Positions 1 through 6,847 of a stretch of 25,139 nucleotides of DNA are shown here, piece by piece. Each line of letters starts with the position of its first letter. The stretch's first letter is position 1. Source of the DNA: QQWI01 sp964522015 (GTDB taxonomy: Bacteria; Bacillota; Clostridia; Peptostreptococcales; Acidaminobacteraceae); NCBI GenBank assembly GCA_964522015.1, contig CAZFST010000044.1, forward strand, positions 1 through 25,139. The letters run 5' to 3'. The notes under the pieces are model-generated. The model was not told the origin of the DNA. It saw nothing but the letters and a program-made list of their open reading frames with translations, and did not search any database. Position numbers and translations under genes: made by a program.

Positions 1-57
1 AATAATGGTAACTGAAAATTATTTATTTGGTAATATTAGTTACGCCGAATATGCGAT

Positions 58-1008
58 TTAATATTCAAATACAGGGTTTACTGGTTGTATATCGATAGGA
101 TTTCCCCATTTGCTCGGTTTCCCTATTTGACCTACACCAATTTGACCTGTGCCTGTGCCTGTGCCTGTACCTGTACCTGCGCCTTGACCCCTTACAATAT
201 CTATATAAGGAGTGGTTGAATTTGGAATTACAGGCTTTAAGATTACAGGATCCAAATACTTCTCCTTTAATTTAGCACCTGCGCTCCTATTTACCGAATA
301 ATGCTCAAGAGTGTAATTCTTTGAATTTGTCATAAAATCTCTTACTTTATCAGATTTCGGCCCATAAATAATACCCACTTTATTCCACCAAGATACAGCA
401 TCTACTTTATGTGACATATCCGCTTCTTTAATTGGGAACCATTTTTTCAGTTCATCTGAATAAAACTCTTCTACACCATCTATGTTTTTATACTTGCCAT
501 CCTTAAACATCTGGTCTTTAACCTCCTGACCAACTTTGGTGGCCTTACCTGGTGTTCTCCCCATATACTGTAGCCTCTTACTCGTATTTTTAAGCACTTC
601 AACCTGGTCACTAAATTTATCACCAAGCTTTTTGTTCTTTTCTGCAAGTTCTTTAATGATGACCTCTATTTCAGCATCGTCAATAACGCCTATACGCATT
701 TCTTCCAGGAGATCACCATACCGAACTTGGTTTATGGTGCGAGTGCCATCTGCAGCTTCATCAACTAGGCTTTGTAGGTTAGTATTATTAAAACAACTTT
801 TGTTATGGGTTAGAATTAAGCTGTTGCTCACAAAATAATTGTGGTTATCTTCAACTGAAATATTGAAGATTGGCGTCCCAGCTGTGCGATCCATGGTAAT
901 GGATTCAATGTCTACTAACTCAAACTCTTTCGTTAATAGCAGTTGACCAACTCTCAAGGATTTCGTCTCTACCCAGCCGATGCCTTCAATCACATTGACC
1001 ATGGGCAT
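58..1008 (-). CDS. Orphan toxin-tip cassette: truncated Hint plus GH-E-like nuclease
   Basis: 316 residues from the first ATG. Residues about 8-65 match only the C-terminal part of the Hint domain of the large toxin at 2502-6314, ending at the LTHN processing site; the catalytic N-terminal Cys block and the TxxH block are absent. A conserved linker follows, then a nuclease-like region with His200 (MSH), Glu235 (YTLEH) and an NRS motif at 240-242, the pattern of GH-E-type HNH/Endo VII toxins. A Gly-Thr repeat and a C-terminus ending PVFEY resemble the main toxin. There is no signal peptide, no convincing Shine-Dalgarno before the ATG, and a terminator lies just upstream. I infer a silent alternative tip that becomes functional only after recombination into the main gene; it could also be a decaying duplication. 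A cognate immunity gene would be expected beyond the left edge. Confidence 0.7.
   Translation of the reverse strand: MPMVNVIEGIGWVETKSLRVGQLLLTKEFELVDIESITMDRTAGTPIFNISVEDNHNYFVSNSLILTHNKSCFNNTNLQSLVDEAADGTRTINQVRYGDLLEEMRIGVIDDAEIEVIIKELAEKNKKLGDKFSDQVEVLKNTSKRLQYMGRTPGKATKVGQEVKDQMFKDGKYKNIDGVEEFYSDELKKWFPIKEADMSHKVDAVSWWNKVGIIYGPKSDKVRDFMTNSKNYTLEHYSVNRSAGAKLKEKYLDPVILKPVIPNSTTPYIDIVRGQGAGTGTGTGTGTGQIGVGQIGKPSKWGNPIDIQPVNPVFEY
148..183. repeat. Hexanucleotide repeat encoding (Gly-Thr)n
   Basis: Near-perfect tandem units of CCTGTG/CCTGTA on the plus strand encode an extended Gly-Thr run near the end of the orphan tip. The main toxin has only a short GTG stretch at the same place (about 2590-2605), so the two tips differ in copy number here. 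Confidence 0.7.
591..991 (-). repeat. Hint/linker homology block, orphan copy
   Basis: Aligns without gaps, at a constant offset of 2414, to 3005-3405 in the main toxin. My hand alignment gives about 16 mismatches in 401 positions (about 96% identity), and 770-963 matches 3184-3377 with no mismatch (194 bp). The match stops abruptly at 991, inside the Hint coding region. Confidence 0.9.
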
Positions 1009-1086
1009 GACGAGTCTTCTTGCAGAGTTAACATGAGAAAAGCCTCAATGACTTTTACTTCGGCTTCTCATAACACAACGCGTTAC

Positions 1087-1122
1087 AAAAAAAGCAACTG
1101 AGACTATTACTGCCTCAGTTGC
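1087..1122 (-). terminator. Rho-independent terminator after the TPR immunity gene
   Basis: Perfect 9-bp stem (GCAACTGAG at 1094-1102 pairing with CTCAGTTGC at 1114-1122), 11-nt loop, followed on the minus strand by seven U residues (1087-1093). It lies 29 bp past the stop codon of the immunity gene and would insulate the orphan tip from its transcription. Confidence 0.85.
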
Positions 1123-1151
1123 GGAGCTATTATCGTAAGCCGGTTAACACC

Positions 1152-2114
1152 CTAAATAATATCCAAAAGCAAATTAAAGTATTTCGCCTCTTCGTCATCA
1201 AAGATTTCATTGCCTTCTAACATATATGCTTTCAATAGATTTTCCTTTGCGCAAGCAAGGTCACCTAATTCATACAAGCTTTGTTCCAGTCGTAAATAGG
1301 TAAACGCACTGTCCGTGCTATCGGCACAGTTGAGGGCATCATATAAATTGTTCTTGGCATTTTCGTAATCATGTTTGAAATAGTAGGCTTCACCGATTGC
1401 TGTATAAAGCCAAGTACCTGCTTCCCACTGCTGCGTTGGCAGTGGCAGTAATGCAATAGCATCAGAAAAGAAGTTGATTGCTTTGTCGTAACTCCCATTA
1501 TCCATAAGTAGGTTACCCATTTCACTTAGATTATTGATTTTTAAAGATAGGGCATCATCAAGGTCATAGCGAGCCGACAAGTGCGCCATGGACAATGTGT
1601 TTTCATTATCAGCTGGTTCGTCCACCGCTTTCGCTTGAATCCCTTGTGAAGGAGTGGTATCGGTAGCCTGAAGCTGTTCGATAAACTCTTCTGGTCCCAA
1701 CTTTAAGAGTTTGAGGTATTTTAAGTCCTCAGCCTTACTAAAGTAACGTCCATCGGACTTTTTATTAGAAAGTTGAAATAATTCATATGCCTTATGATAA
1801 TCGCCTAGTGCAAAGTACCCCCTAGCACAATAATTCTCACGATCACCACAATCAAGTCGTGTTAGATCACACTCTTTTAAAATATCTATCCATTTTCCTA
1901 TTTTATCCAATTCCATTTCCATTATTAACAATCGTAGCATGCCAGACGCAATAACAAAACTGTCGCCATACTCAGTCTTCTTTTCAGGCAACAGCGCCCA
2001 TATTTCTTCATCTAGTAGAATGCATTTTTGCAAATCATTGTTATCGTAAGCTGCATTGGATTCATTATTCTTCATATCGATAAGTTCCTGTATTGCTTGA
2101 TCAATGTGTTTCAT
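1152..2114 (-). CDS. TPR-repeat protein, probable toxin immunity protein
   Basis: 320 residues, soluble, no signal peptide, expected in the cytoplasm. The C-terminal half has TPR-like helical repeats including the stretches WLYTAIGEAYY, LRLEQSLYELGD and KAYMLEGNEIF. The combination of a 'WLYTAIG' helix and an 'AYMLEG..IF' helix is characteristic of TPR proteins I know from positions next to Rhs and other polymorphic toxins, where they are taken as immunity proteins. The gene lies immediately after the large toxin, as immunity genes do. I chose the ATG at 2114 because GGAGG sits 5 nt upstream; an in-frame TTG four codons earlier overlaps that site. The protective role and partner are inferred from family and position, not shown. 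Confidence 0.75.
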   Translation of the reverse strand: MKHIDQAIQELIDMKNNESNAAYDNNDLQKCILLDEEIWALLPEKKTEYGDSFVIASGMLRLLIMEMELDKIGKWIDILKECDLTRLDCGDRENYCARGYFALGDYHKAYELFQLSNKKSDGRYFSKAEDLKYLKLLKLGPEEFIEQLQATDTTPSQGIQAKAVDEPADNENTLSMAHLSARYDLDDALSLKINNLSEMGNLLMDNGSYDKAINFFSDAIALLPLPTQQWEAGTWLYTAIGEAYYFKHDYENAKNNLYDALNCADSTDSAFTYLRLEQSLYELGDLACAKENLLKAYMLEGNEIFDDEEAKYFNLLLDII

Positions 2115-2339
2115 TCCAACCTCCAAAATAATTTATAGATATAATTCAACTTTTTTACACATTGTTTCCGATTAATCGACCGATAAGGCTTGGTTTCTCC
2201 AGGTCATTGGAATTCAAGTAACATTGTGACTAACAACATACTTGAAAAGAACTGCGAATTACTTTTAAGTGATAGATCCCACTTTCCATATTCTTAAGTG
2301 CATTTCCTATCGAAACGTTTGTGGCTAGGGCATACTATT

Positions 2340-2368
2340 ATTATATCCAAGTTTGGTTTGAGCGTCAA
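2340..2368 (-). promoter_or_regulatory. Promoter of the immunity gene
   Basis: On the minus strand, TTGACG (2368-2363), a 17-nt spacer, then TATAAT (2345-2340): 5/6 and 6/6 matches to the sigma-A consensus with ideal spacing. Predicted start near 2333. It gives the immunity gene expression independent of the toxin. Confidence 0.7.
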
Positions 2369-2391
2369 AAGACAGTTTCCCCTTTTGACGC
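2362..2391. promoter_or_regulatory. Perfect inverted repeat over the -35 box, candidate operator
   Basis: GCGTCAAAAG (2362-2371) and CTTTTGACGC (2382-2391) are perfect 10-bp arms around a 10-nt centre; four further pairs follow after one mismatch. One arm contains the -35 hexamer. There is no U-run, so an operator is a better guess than a terminator. Confidence 0.5.
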
Positions 2392-2501
2392 CCAAAGCAA
2401 GTTTTTAGTTATTTTACAGTTCATCTTGAAGATACGCATCTATCAACATTTGCTTTATTCGGAGCTAGACAGCGCAATACACTAAGCTAGCGCCACAGAA
2501 T

Positions 2502-5500
2502 TTAATATTCAAATACAGGTTTTATTGGTAGTATCTCTTTAGGATTTCCCTTTATTATCGGTGTACCTATTTGCCCTACACCTATTTGCCCTGTACCTGT
2601 GTCTTGACCTCTTATAATATCTTTATAAGGAGTGCTTGAATTAGGGATTTGAGGAACTACGATTATAGGATCCATATAAGTTGCTTTTAATTTAGCGCCC
2701 GCGCTTCTATTAATCGAAAAATGCTCAAGCTTATAATTATCTGCGTCTAACATAAAATCTCTTACTTCTTTGGATTTTGGCCCAAATATTCTGCCTTTAT
2801 TATTCCACCAAGATACAGCATCCACTTTATGTGCCATATCCGCGTCCTCAATATCGAACCATGTTTCTCCTGATTTAAACCATTCTTTACCACGTTCGAC
2901 TTTATAGGTACCTTCATCTTTCATACGTGCCTTTACTGCCATTCCAGTTTTTGAAGTCTTGCTCGGCGTTTTCCCCATGTATTTAAGCCTATTGCTCATG
3001 CTTTTAAGCACTTCAACCTGGTCACTAAATTTATCACCAAGTTTTTGATTCTTTTCTGCGAGTTCTTTAATGATGACCTCTATTTCAGCATCGTCAATAT
3101 CGCCTCTACTCATTTGTTCCAGGAGATTTCCATAGCGAACTTGGTTTATGGTGCGAGTGCCATCTGCTGCTTCATCAACTAGACTTTGTAGGTTAGTATT
3201 ATTAAAACAACTTTTGTTATGGGTTAGAATTAAGCTGTTGCTCACAAAATAATTGTGGTTATCTTCAACTGAAATATTGAAGATTGGCGTCCCAGCTGTG
3301 CGATCCATGGTAATGGATTCAATGTCTACTAACTCAAACTCTTTCGTTAATAGCAGTTGACCAACTCTCAAGGATTTTGTCTCTACCCAGCCTATGCCTT
3401 CTATCCAAAATGGATGCTCTTCTGTCGCTTTGATAATTTCATTGCCAGCATTGATTGTATAAATATCATTTTTTGTACCGATGAAAGTATCATAGACGCA
3501 TTTCAGTTCAATCTTGTTTGTGCTTGTGTCTTTTGAGTAGACATAATCACCTATTTTTATCTGTTCTATTGATTTCAGACCTGTTTGTGTTTGTACGAGT
3601 GTACCCGCAACGAAGCACCCCAGTTGTCCGTCAATAGCATCACAAAAGTCATCAACAATATCTTTAAAATTATCAGTCACAACACTCATTTGGGATTTCA
3701 TGTCATCCAAAATACCATGTATAAATTCTGATATTTTGCCCAACCCCGGTATTGAATCTAACGCTTTAACGATAAAATTCAGTAGATTGGACAAGAATTC
3801 GTTAAATTTAGACATTGCATTGGATAGAATGGTGCCAACGAACTCTCCAAAATTCTTCATGTATTTGCCAATATACTCTTGTATTAACTTCATCGCGCCA
3901 CTATTAACAGCAGGGTTTTGCATAAAACTCTTAATCGCAAAACCGCTTACCACAGGTATCGTCAGTGATAAAAATGTACATACGAAATTAGTTATTTCTT
4001 CTTTTGACTTTGTTTTAATTGCTTGATAAGTTGTAATTGCTAGACTTATGAGATCGGCACCACTTCCCAATGGCTCTGGTAACATACCGAACCAATCGCA
4101 TAAGGAACGTAATTTCTCGAGTTCACTCTTTTGATTAATATTTTCGAGTTTTAATTTCATAAAGGCATCAGCAGTATACACAGCAAAGAGCTCAATTTCA
4201 GGAGTTTCATTTGGATTATCTAGGAATATCCTCCATTCCCCATTGATAAACCTTACTGTTGCGGCTAGTTGTATTCCACTTTTATTTTCAAGTATTATTG
4301 GTGTGCCATCACGTAAGGGTGCATCAGTTTTTAGTCTGATATAGTCTTTTGGCAGAGCATACCCATTTTTCTTCAGATCAGCTTGCTCTTCTAAAGTGTT
4401 TTTGTATTTCCCCTTGGTTCTCTTGAATACGGACGGCTCAAAACCCTTGAGAATTAGACCACTACCATTAGCCATTTGATAATAGCTATCTCCAACCTCA
4501 ACAATCATGCCATTGTCAAGGCGACTACCATCACTTTGAAATGTCAAACCATTTTGATTGAAACCCTTTTTTTGTTCTCCATTAAGATCCCAATAATTAC
4601 ATTGTGTGAAGGGTTTATTTTTATCAAGTTTTTCACATTCTAAGCAACCTTTTTTGAAACTTGTTTTCGCAACTGGATCCTTTTGTAAACAAGAGGTATT
4701 TTGACAATATGAATTATAATAGTGTGGGTGTGTGTCACTTGGCTTACCATCAACCCAGTCATGTTGTGTACATACTGGTTTAACTGGTATTGGGCCTGGA
4801 TCGGTTTTGGGATTTGGATCACAAATCAAACAATCACTAACATATTTGCTTAATATCAAAGTTACCTTTGCAGAGCACGCCTGGCAGTACTGACCGCTAT
4901 CATGTGCATGCTTATCATTATTCCATGACCCAGTTAATTCTGCATGTGGGCACTTCGGATTTTCTGGTGTTGGTTTAGGGTCTGGAATTGGTTTGGGGTC
5001 TGGTGTTGGTGTTGGTGTTGGTGTTGGTGTTGGTGTTGGTGTTGGTGTTGGTGTTGGTTTAGGGTCCGGTGTTGGTTTGGGGTCCGGTTTTGGTGTTGTT
5101 TGTGGATTGCAAACCTTACAAACGCCAACATAATTATATGATTTTCCATTTCTCTTTTCATGGCAAGCTTGACAATACTGACCACTTTCATGGGGATGAT
5201 CTACATTTTGCCACGAGCCAGTTAATTCTGCATGTGGGCATTGTGGTTTTGGCGGATTACAAATCTTGCACTTACCAACATAATTATAAGATTTTCCGTT
5301 TCTCTTTTCTTGGCAAGCTTGACAATACTGACCGCTTTCATGGGGATGATCCTCGTTTTGCCACGAACCAGCTAATTCTGCATGAGGGCATTGTGGTTTT
5401 GGCGGATTACAAGTATTGCACCTACCATCAGAATTGCTAGGTCTCACAGTAATCTTTGCAGAGCATGCCTGGCAAAACTGACCGCTCGCATGTGGATGAC

Positions 5501-6314
5501 CACTATTTTGCCATGAACCGGATAATTCTGCATGTGGACACATTGGTGCTGGTTTAGGTGCTGGCGGAGTTGGTGCTGGTGTTGGGGGTTTTGGTGCTGG
5601 TGCCGGTGGTTTTGGTGCTGGTGCCGGTGGTTTAGGCGCTGGTGTTGGTGGTTTAGGCGCTGGTGTTGGTGGTTTAGGTGCTGGTGGATCTGGCTTTCCT
5701 TTTTTCGCATCCGTTTCACTTAATCCCGATGTATATTGTTGCGCCTCAACATTTGCATCCAAATTACTTTGGCTAAATTCAGTGTTTACAGACTTTATAA
5801 CAGATGAATTTGCAGAACCGTCTTCATTTTGATGGTTTTCTGCGTTACAACAATCCTTGCTATCAACACTATGTTCATGTTGCACATTTGGCATCACAGC
5901 TACTTCTTGACCATTCACCTGAGTATCAGCTGGCCAACTTTTGCCAACCCCTCCACTGGTAAAGGCAGCTTCTTGCGCTAGGGTCTGTGTGGTATCAGAC
6001 CATGTAATCTGCTCCTGTGTAATTGGCTGCCATTTGCCATCTACAAACATCTCCCTTGTGACGGTTTCATTTGACGACTGGATTTGTGGCGTTTGAGAGA
6101 TGGTGTTAAATTGCCAGTCACTTTGTTGTAGGGTCACGTCCTTTTCTTCAAAGGTAACCTCATAATTCTTCTCAGTTTGGGTCTTTGTACTCGGTGCCGC
6201 AAACACACCGGGCTGGTAACCTCCTGCAATGGTGGTCACCAGTACAGTGGCTACCAAGACCTTTGATATGCCTCGCTTAAGGCGATGTTTGATACTTTGT
6301 TGATAGTCTTGCAT
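2502..6314 (-). CDS. Secreted polymorphic toxin: signal peptide, Cys/His repeats, Hint, GH-E-like nuclease
   Basis: 1270 residues; AAGGAGG lies 4 nt before the ATG. Order: signal peptide (about 1-40, ending GVFA); N-terminal region to about 204; proline-rich heptad stalk (about 205-258); five Cys/His repeats starting at residues 259, 309, 359, 455 and 515, with a Pro-Thr linker between the third and fourth; an unrecognised middle with a hydrophobic segment (about 776-797) and helical stretch to about 880; Hint domain (Cys900 in GCFVAGT, TEEH block, His1032-Asn1033 in LTHN); C-terminal nuclease (about 1034-1270) with MAH (His1162), YKLEH (Glu1197) and NRS (1202-1204). The Hint domain is expected to release the tip autocatalytically. 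The nuclease resembles GH-E HNH/Endo VII toxins, although the usual Gly before His is Ala; its substrate (DNA or RNA) is unknown. No convincing own promoter: only TACAAT at 6337-6332 without a good -35. It may be read from the pilus operon upstream. Confidence 0.85.
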   Translation of the reverse strand: MQDYQQSIKHRLKRGISKVLVATVLVTTIAGGYQPGVFAAPSTKTQTEKNYEVTFEEKDVTLQQSDWQFNTISQTPQIQSSNETVTREMFVDGKWQPITQEQITWSDTTQTLAQEAAFTSGGVGKSWPADTQVNGQEVAVMPNVQHEHSVDSKDCCNAENHQNEDGSANSSVIKSVNTEFSQSNLDANVEAQQYTSGLSETDAKKGKPDPPAPKPPTPAPKPPTPAPKPPAPAPKPPAPAPKPPTPAPTPPAPKPAPMCPHAELSGSWQNSGHPHASGQFCQACSAKITVRPSNSDGRCNTCNPPKPQCPHAELAGSWQNEDHPHESGQYCQACQEKRNGKSYNYVGKCKICNPPKPQCPHAELTGSWQNVDHPHESGQYCQACHEKRNGKSYNYVGVCKVCNPQTTPKPDPKPTPDPKPTPTPTPTPTPTPTPTPTPDPKPIPDPKPTPENPKCPHAELTGSWNNDKHAHDSGQYCQACSAKVTLILSKYVSDCLICDPNPKTDPGPIPVKPVCTQHDWVDGKPSDTHPHYYNSYCQNTSCLQKDPVAKTSFKKGCLECEKLDKNKPFTQCNYWDLNGEQKKGFNQNGLTFQSDGSRLDNGMIVEVGDSYYQMANGSGLILKGFEPSVFKRTKGKYKNTLEEQADLKKNGYALPKDYIRLKTDAPLRDGTPIILENKSGIQLAATVRFINGEWRIFLDNPNETPEIELFAVYTADAFMKLKLENINQKSELEKLRSLCDWFGMLPEPLGSGADLISLAITTYQAIKTKSKEEITNFVCTFLSLTIPVVSGFAIKSFMQNPAVNSGAMKLIQEYIGKYMKNFGEFVGTILSNAMSKFNEFLSNLLNFIVKALDSIPGLGKISEFIHGILDDMKSQMSVVTDNFKDIVDDFCDAIDGQLGCFVAGTLVQTQTGLKSIEQIKIGDYVYSKDTSTNKIELKCVYDTFIGTKNDIYTINAGNEIIKATEEHPFWIEGIGWVETKSLRVGQLLLTKEFELVDIESITMDRTAGTPIFNISVEDNHNYFVSNSLILTHNKSCFNNTNLQSLVDEAADGTRTINQVRYGNLLEQMSRGDIDDAEIEVIIKELAEKNQKLGDKFSDQVEVLKSMSNRLKYMGKTPSKTSKTGMAVKARMKDEGTYKVERGKEWFKSGETWFDIEDADMAHKVDAVSWWNNKGRIFGPKSKEVRDFMLDADNYKLEHFSINRSAGAKLKATYMDPIIVVPQIPNSSTPYKDIIRGQDTGTGQIGVGQIGTPIIKGNPKEILPIKPVFEY
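3005..3405 (-). repeat. Hint/linker homology block, main toxin copy
   Basis: Counterpart of 591-991. It codes for the end of the Hint domain and the linker leading to the variable nuclease, so a crossover here would fuse the main toxin body to the orphan tip in frame. Confidence 0.9.
4635..5540 (-). repeat. Five Cys/His-rich coding repeats of about 50 residues
   Basis: Each unit has the order CPH, H-x-H, CxxC, CxxC; in the first unit Cys259, His261, His273, His275, Cys281, Cys284, Cys299 and Cys302. Units 1 to 3 are exactly 50 residues apart, and units 2 and 3 are nearly identical in DNA (150-bp period, about 5104-5403). Unit 5 is the most divergent, starting CTQHDW. The spacing suggests small zinc-binding modules; metal binding is an inference. 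Confidence 0.75.
5002..5055. repeat. (GGTGTT)9 microsatellite encoding (Pro-Thr)9
   Basis: Nine perfect hexanucleotide copies by direct count. Being a multiple of three, copy-number change would lengthen or shorten the linker between Cys/His units 3 and 4 without a frameshift. Confidence 0.9.
5541..5700. repeat. 21-bp repeats encoding a proline-rich heptad stalk
   Basis: Tandem 21-bp units encode PAPKPPT-like heptads, about residues 205-258. A rigid extended spacer is likely, typical of surface proteins crossing the cell wall. Confidence 0.8.
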
Positions 6315-6472
6315 AAATCCTCCTTGTTTTCATTGTACGTTTTTCACTGATTTTTTCTTCTTTCATTTGCTTCTTGCAGCTGCTTCTTGCAACTGCCTCT
6401 TGCCCTTTTACTATTTCATCTTTTCCCTGTCATTTCCGTCTAAGCCTCACCACCTTTCCCTGTAACACGGGT

Positions 6473-6811
6473 CTAACTCAAGCCTGCCAGTGGATCAAAC
6501 CCATAAAGGTTAGCGCGACCATCACCTTTGATAAAAATCAGACAAATTTTCAGATAGAATCCGTAAATCGGTATAAACAAAAGCAAGTAATGCCAAGGAC
6601 TACGGCCCATATCCATCAGTCGTCTCAGGGTTAAGGAGATGTGCGATACCATAAGAATAATCACAAATGGTGCGTAAATCAGGAGCAGTGGGTCACTATA
6701 AATTGGCATTATCATAAGTGTCACAATCCAAAATACAGTAAATAAAATCACTTTTTTCTGGATAAATGCTTGGCGATTGATGCGGCCGGTAAACTGGAAA
6801 AATGTGCTCAT
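6473..6811 (-). CDS. DUF805 family small membrane protein
   Basis: 112 residues. Family marks are visible in order: FTGRINRQAF at the N-terminus, two to three hydrophobic segments, RRLMDMGRSPWHYL, IPIYGF, and GDGRANLYGFDP at the end. This is the usual length of the family, whose function is unknown. The ATG at 6811 follows AGGAG with 6 nt spacing. It is the last gene of the pilus gene run, 36 bp after the preceding gene; no terminator is visible in the 158 bp before the toxin, which are purine-rich on the coding strand and hold three copies of GCTTCTTGCA-like sequence on the plus strand. Confidence 0.8.
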   Translation of the reverse strand: MSTFFQFTGRINRQAFIQKKVILFTVFWIVTLMIMPIYSDPLLLIYAPFVIILMVSHISLTLRRLMDMGRSPWHYLLLFIPIYGFYLKICLIFIKGDGRANLYGFDPLAGLS

Positions 6812-6820
6812 GGGATCTCC

Positions 6821-6847
6821 TAAATGTACTAAACGTACTAAATGTAC
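6821..6847. repeat. Three tandem 9-bp units
   Basis: TAAATGTAC, TAAACGTAC, TAAATGTAC in a row, filling most of the 36-bp gap between the DUF805 gene and the gene before it. Position just ahead of the DUF805 ribosome site suggests it may set the spacing between the two genes; no known motif. Confidence 0.8.

Larger units (their letters stand above)
2115..2501 (-). other. Toxin-immunity intergenic region with long immunity-gene leader
   Basis: No gene seen in these 387 bp. It contains the immunity-gene promoter (2340-2368), an inverted repeat (2362-2391), and from the predicted start near 2333 a leader of about 219 nt before the ATG at 2114. The leader includes a perfect palindrome CGATTAATCG (2169-2178). 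I recognise no riboswitch and no terminator in it. Confidence 0.6.

Noticed and set aside
536..838. Plus-strand open frame antisense to the orphan tip
   Set aside because: Low-complexity Ser/Leu translation, no ribosome site; a shadow of the conserved minus-strand coding frame.
1033..1070. Imperfect hairpin with TGAGAA...TTCTCA arms upstream of the orphan tip
   Set aside because: The stem is interrupted by a 2-nt bulge and no U-run follows; too weak to call a terminator or regulator.
5104..5403. Possible CRISPR-like direct repeats
   Set aside because: The 150-bp repeats are coding duplications of the Cys/His unit, with no spacer structure and no cas genes.
4944..5723. Open frames on both strands rich in Cys/Trp or His/Gln within the repeat part of the toxin
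   Set aside because: They arise from reading the GGTGTT and 21-bp repeats in other frames; no ribosome sites and no family features.
6331..6340. Possible own promoter of the toxin (TACAAT)
   Set aside because: No acceptable -35 at 16-18 nt, and the box lies very close to the ribosome site; not listed as a feature.
6374..6634. Plus-strand open frame across the toxin-DUF805 gap
   Set aside because: Overlaps the DUF805 gene antisense, no ribosome site, composition explained by the purine/pyrimidine skew of the region.
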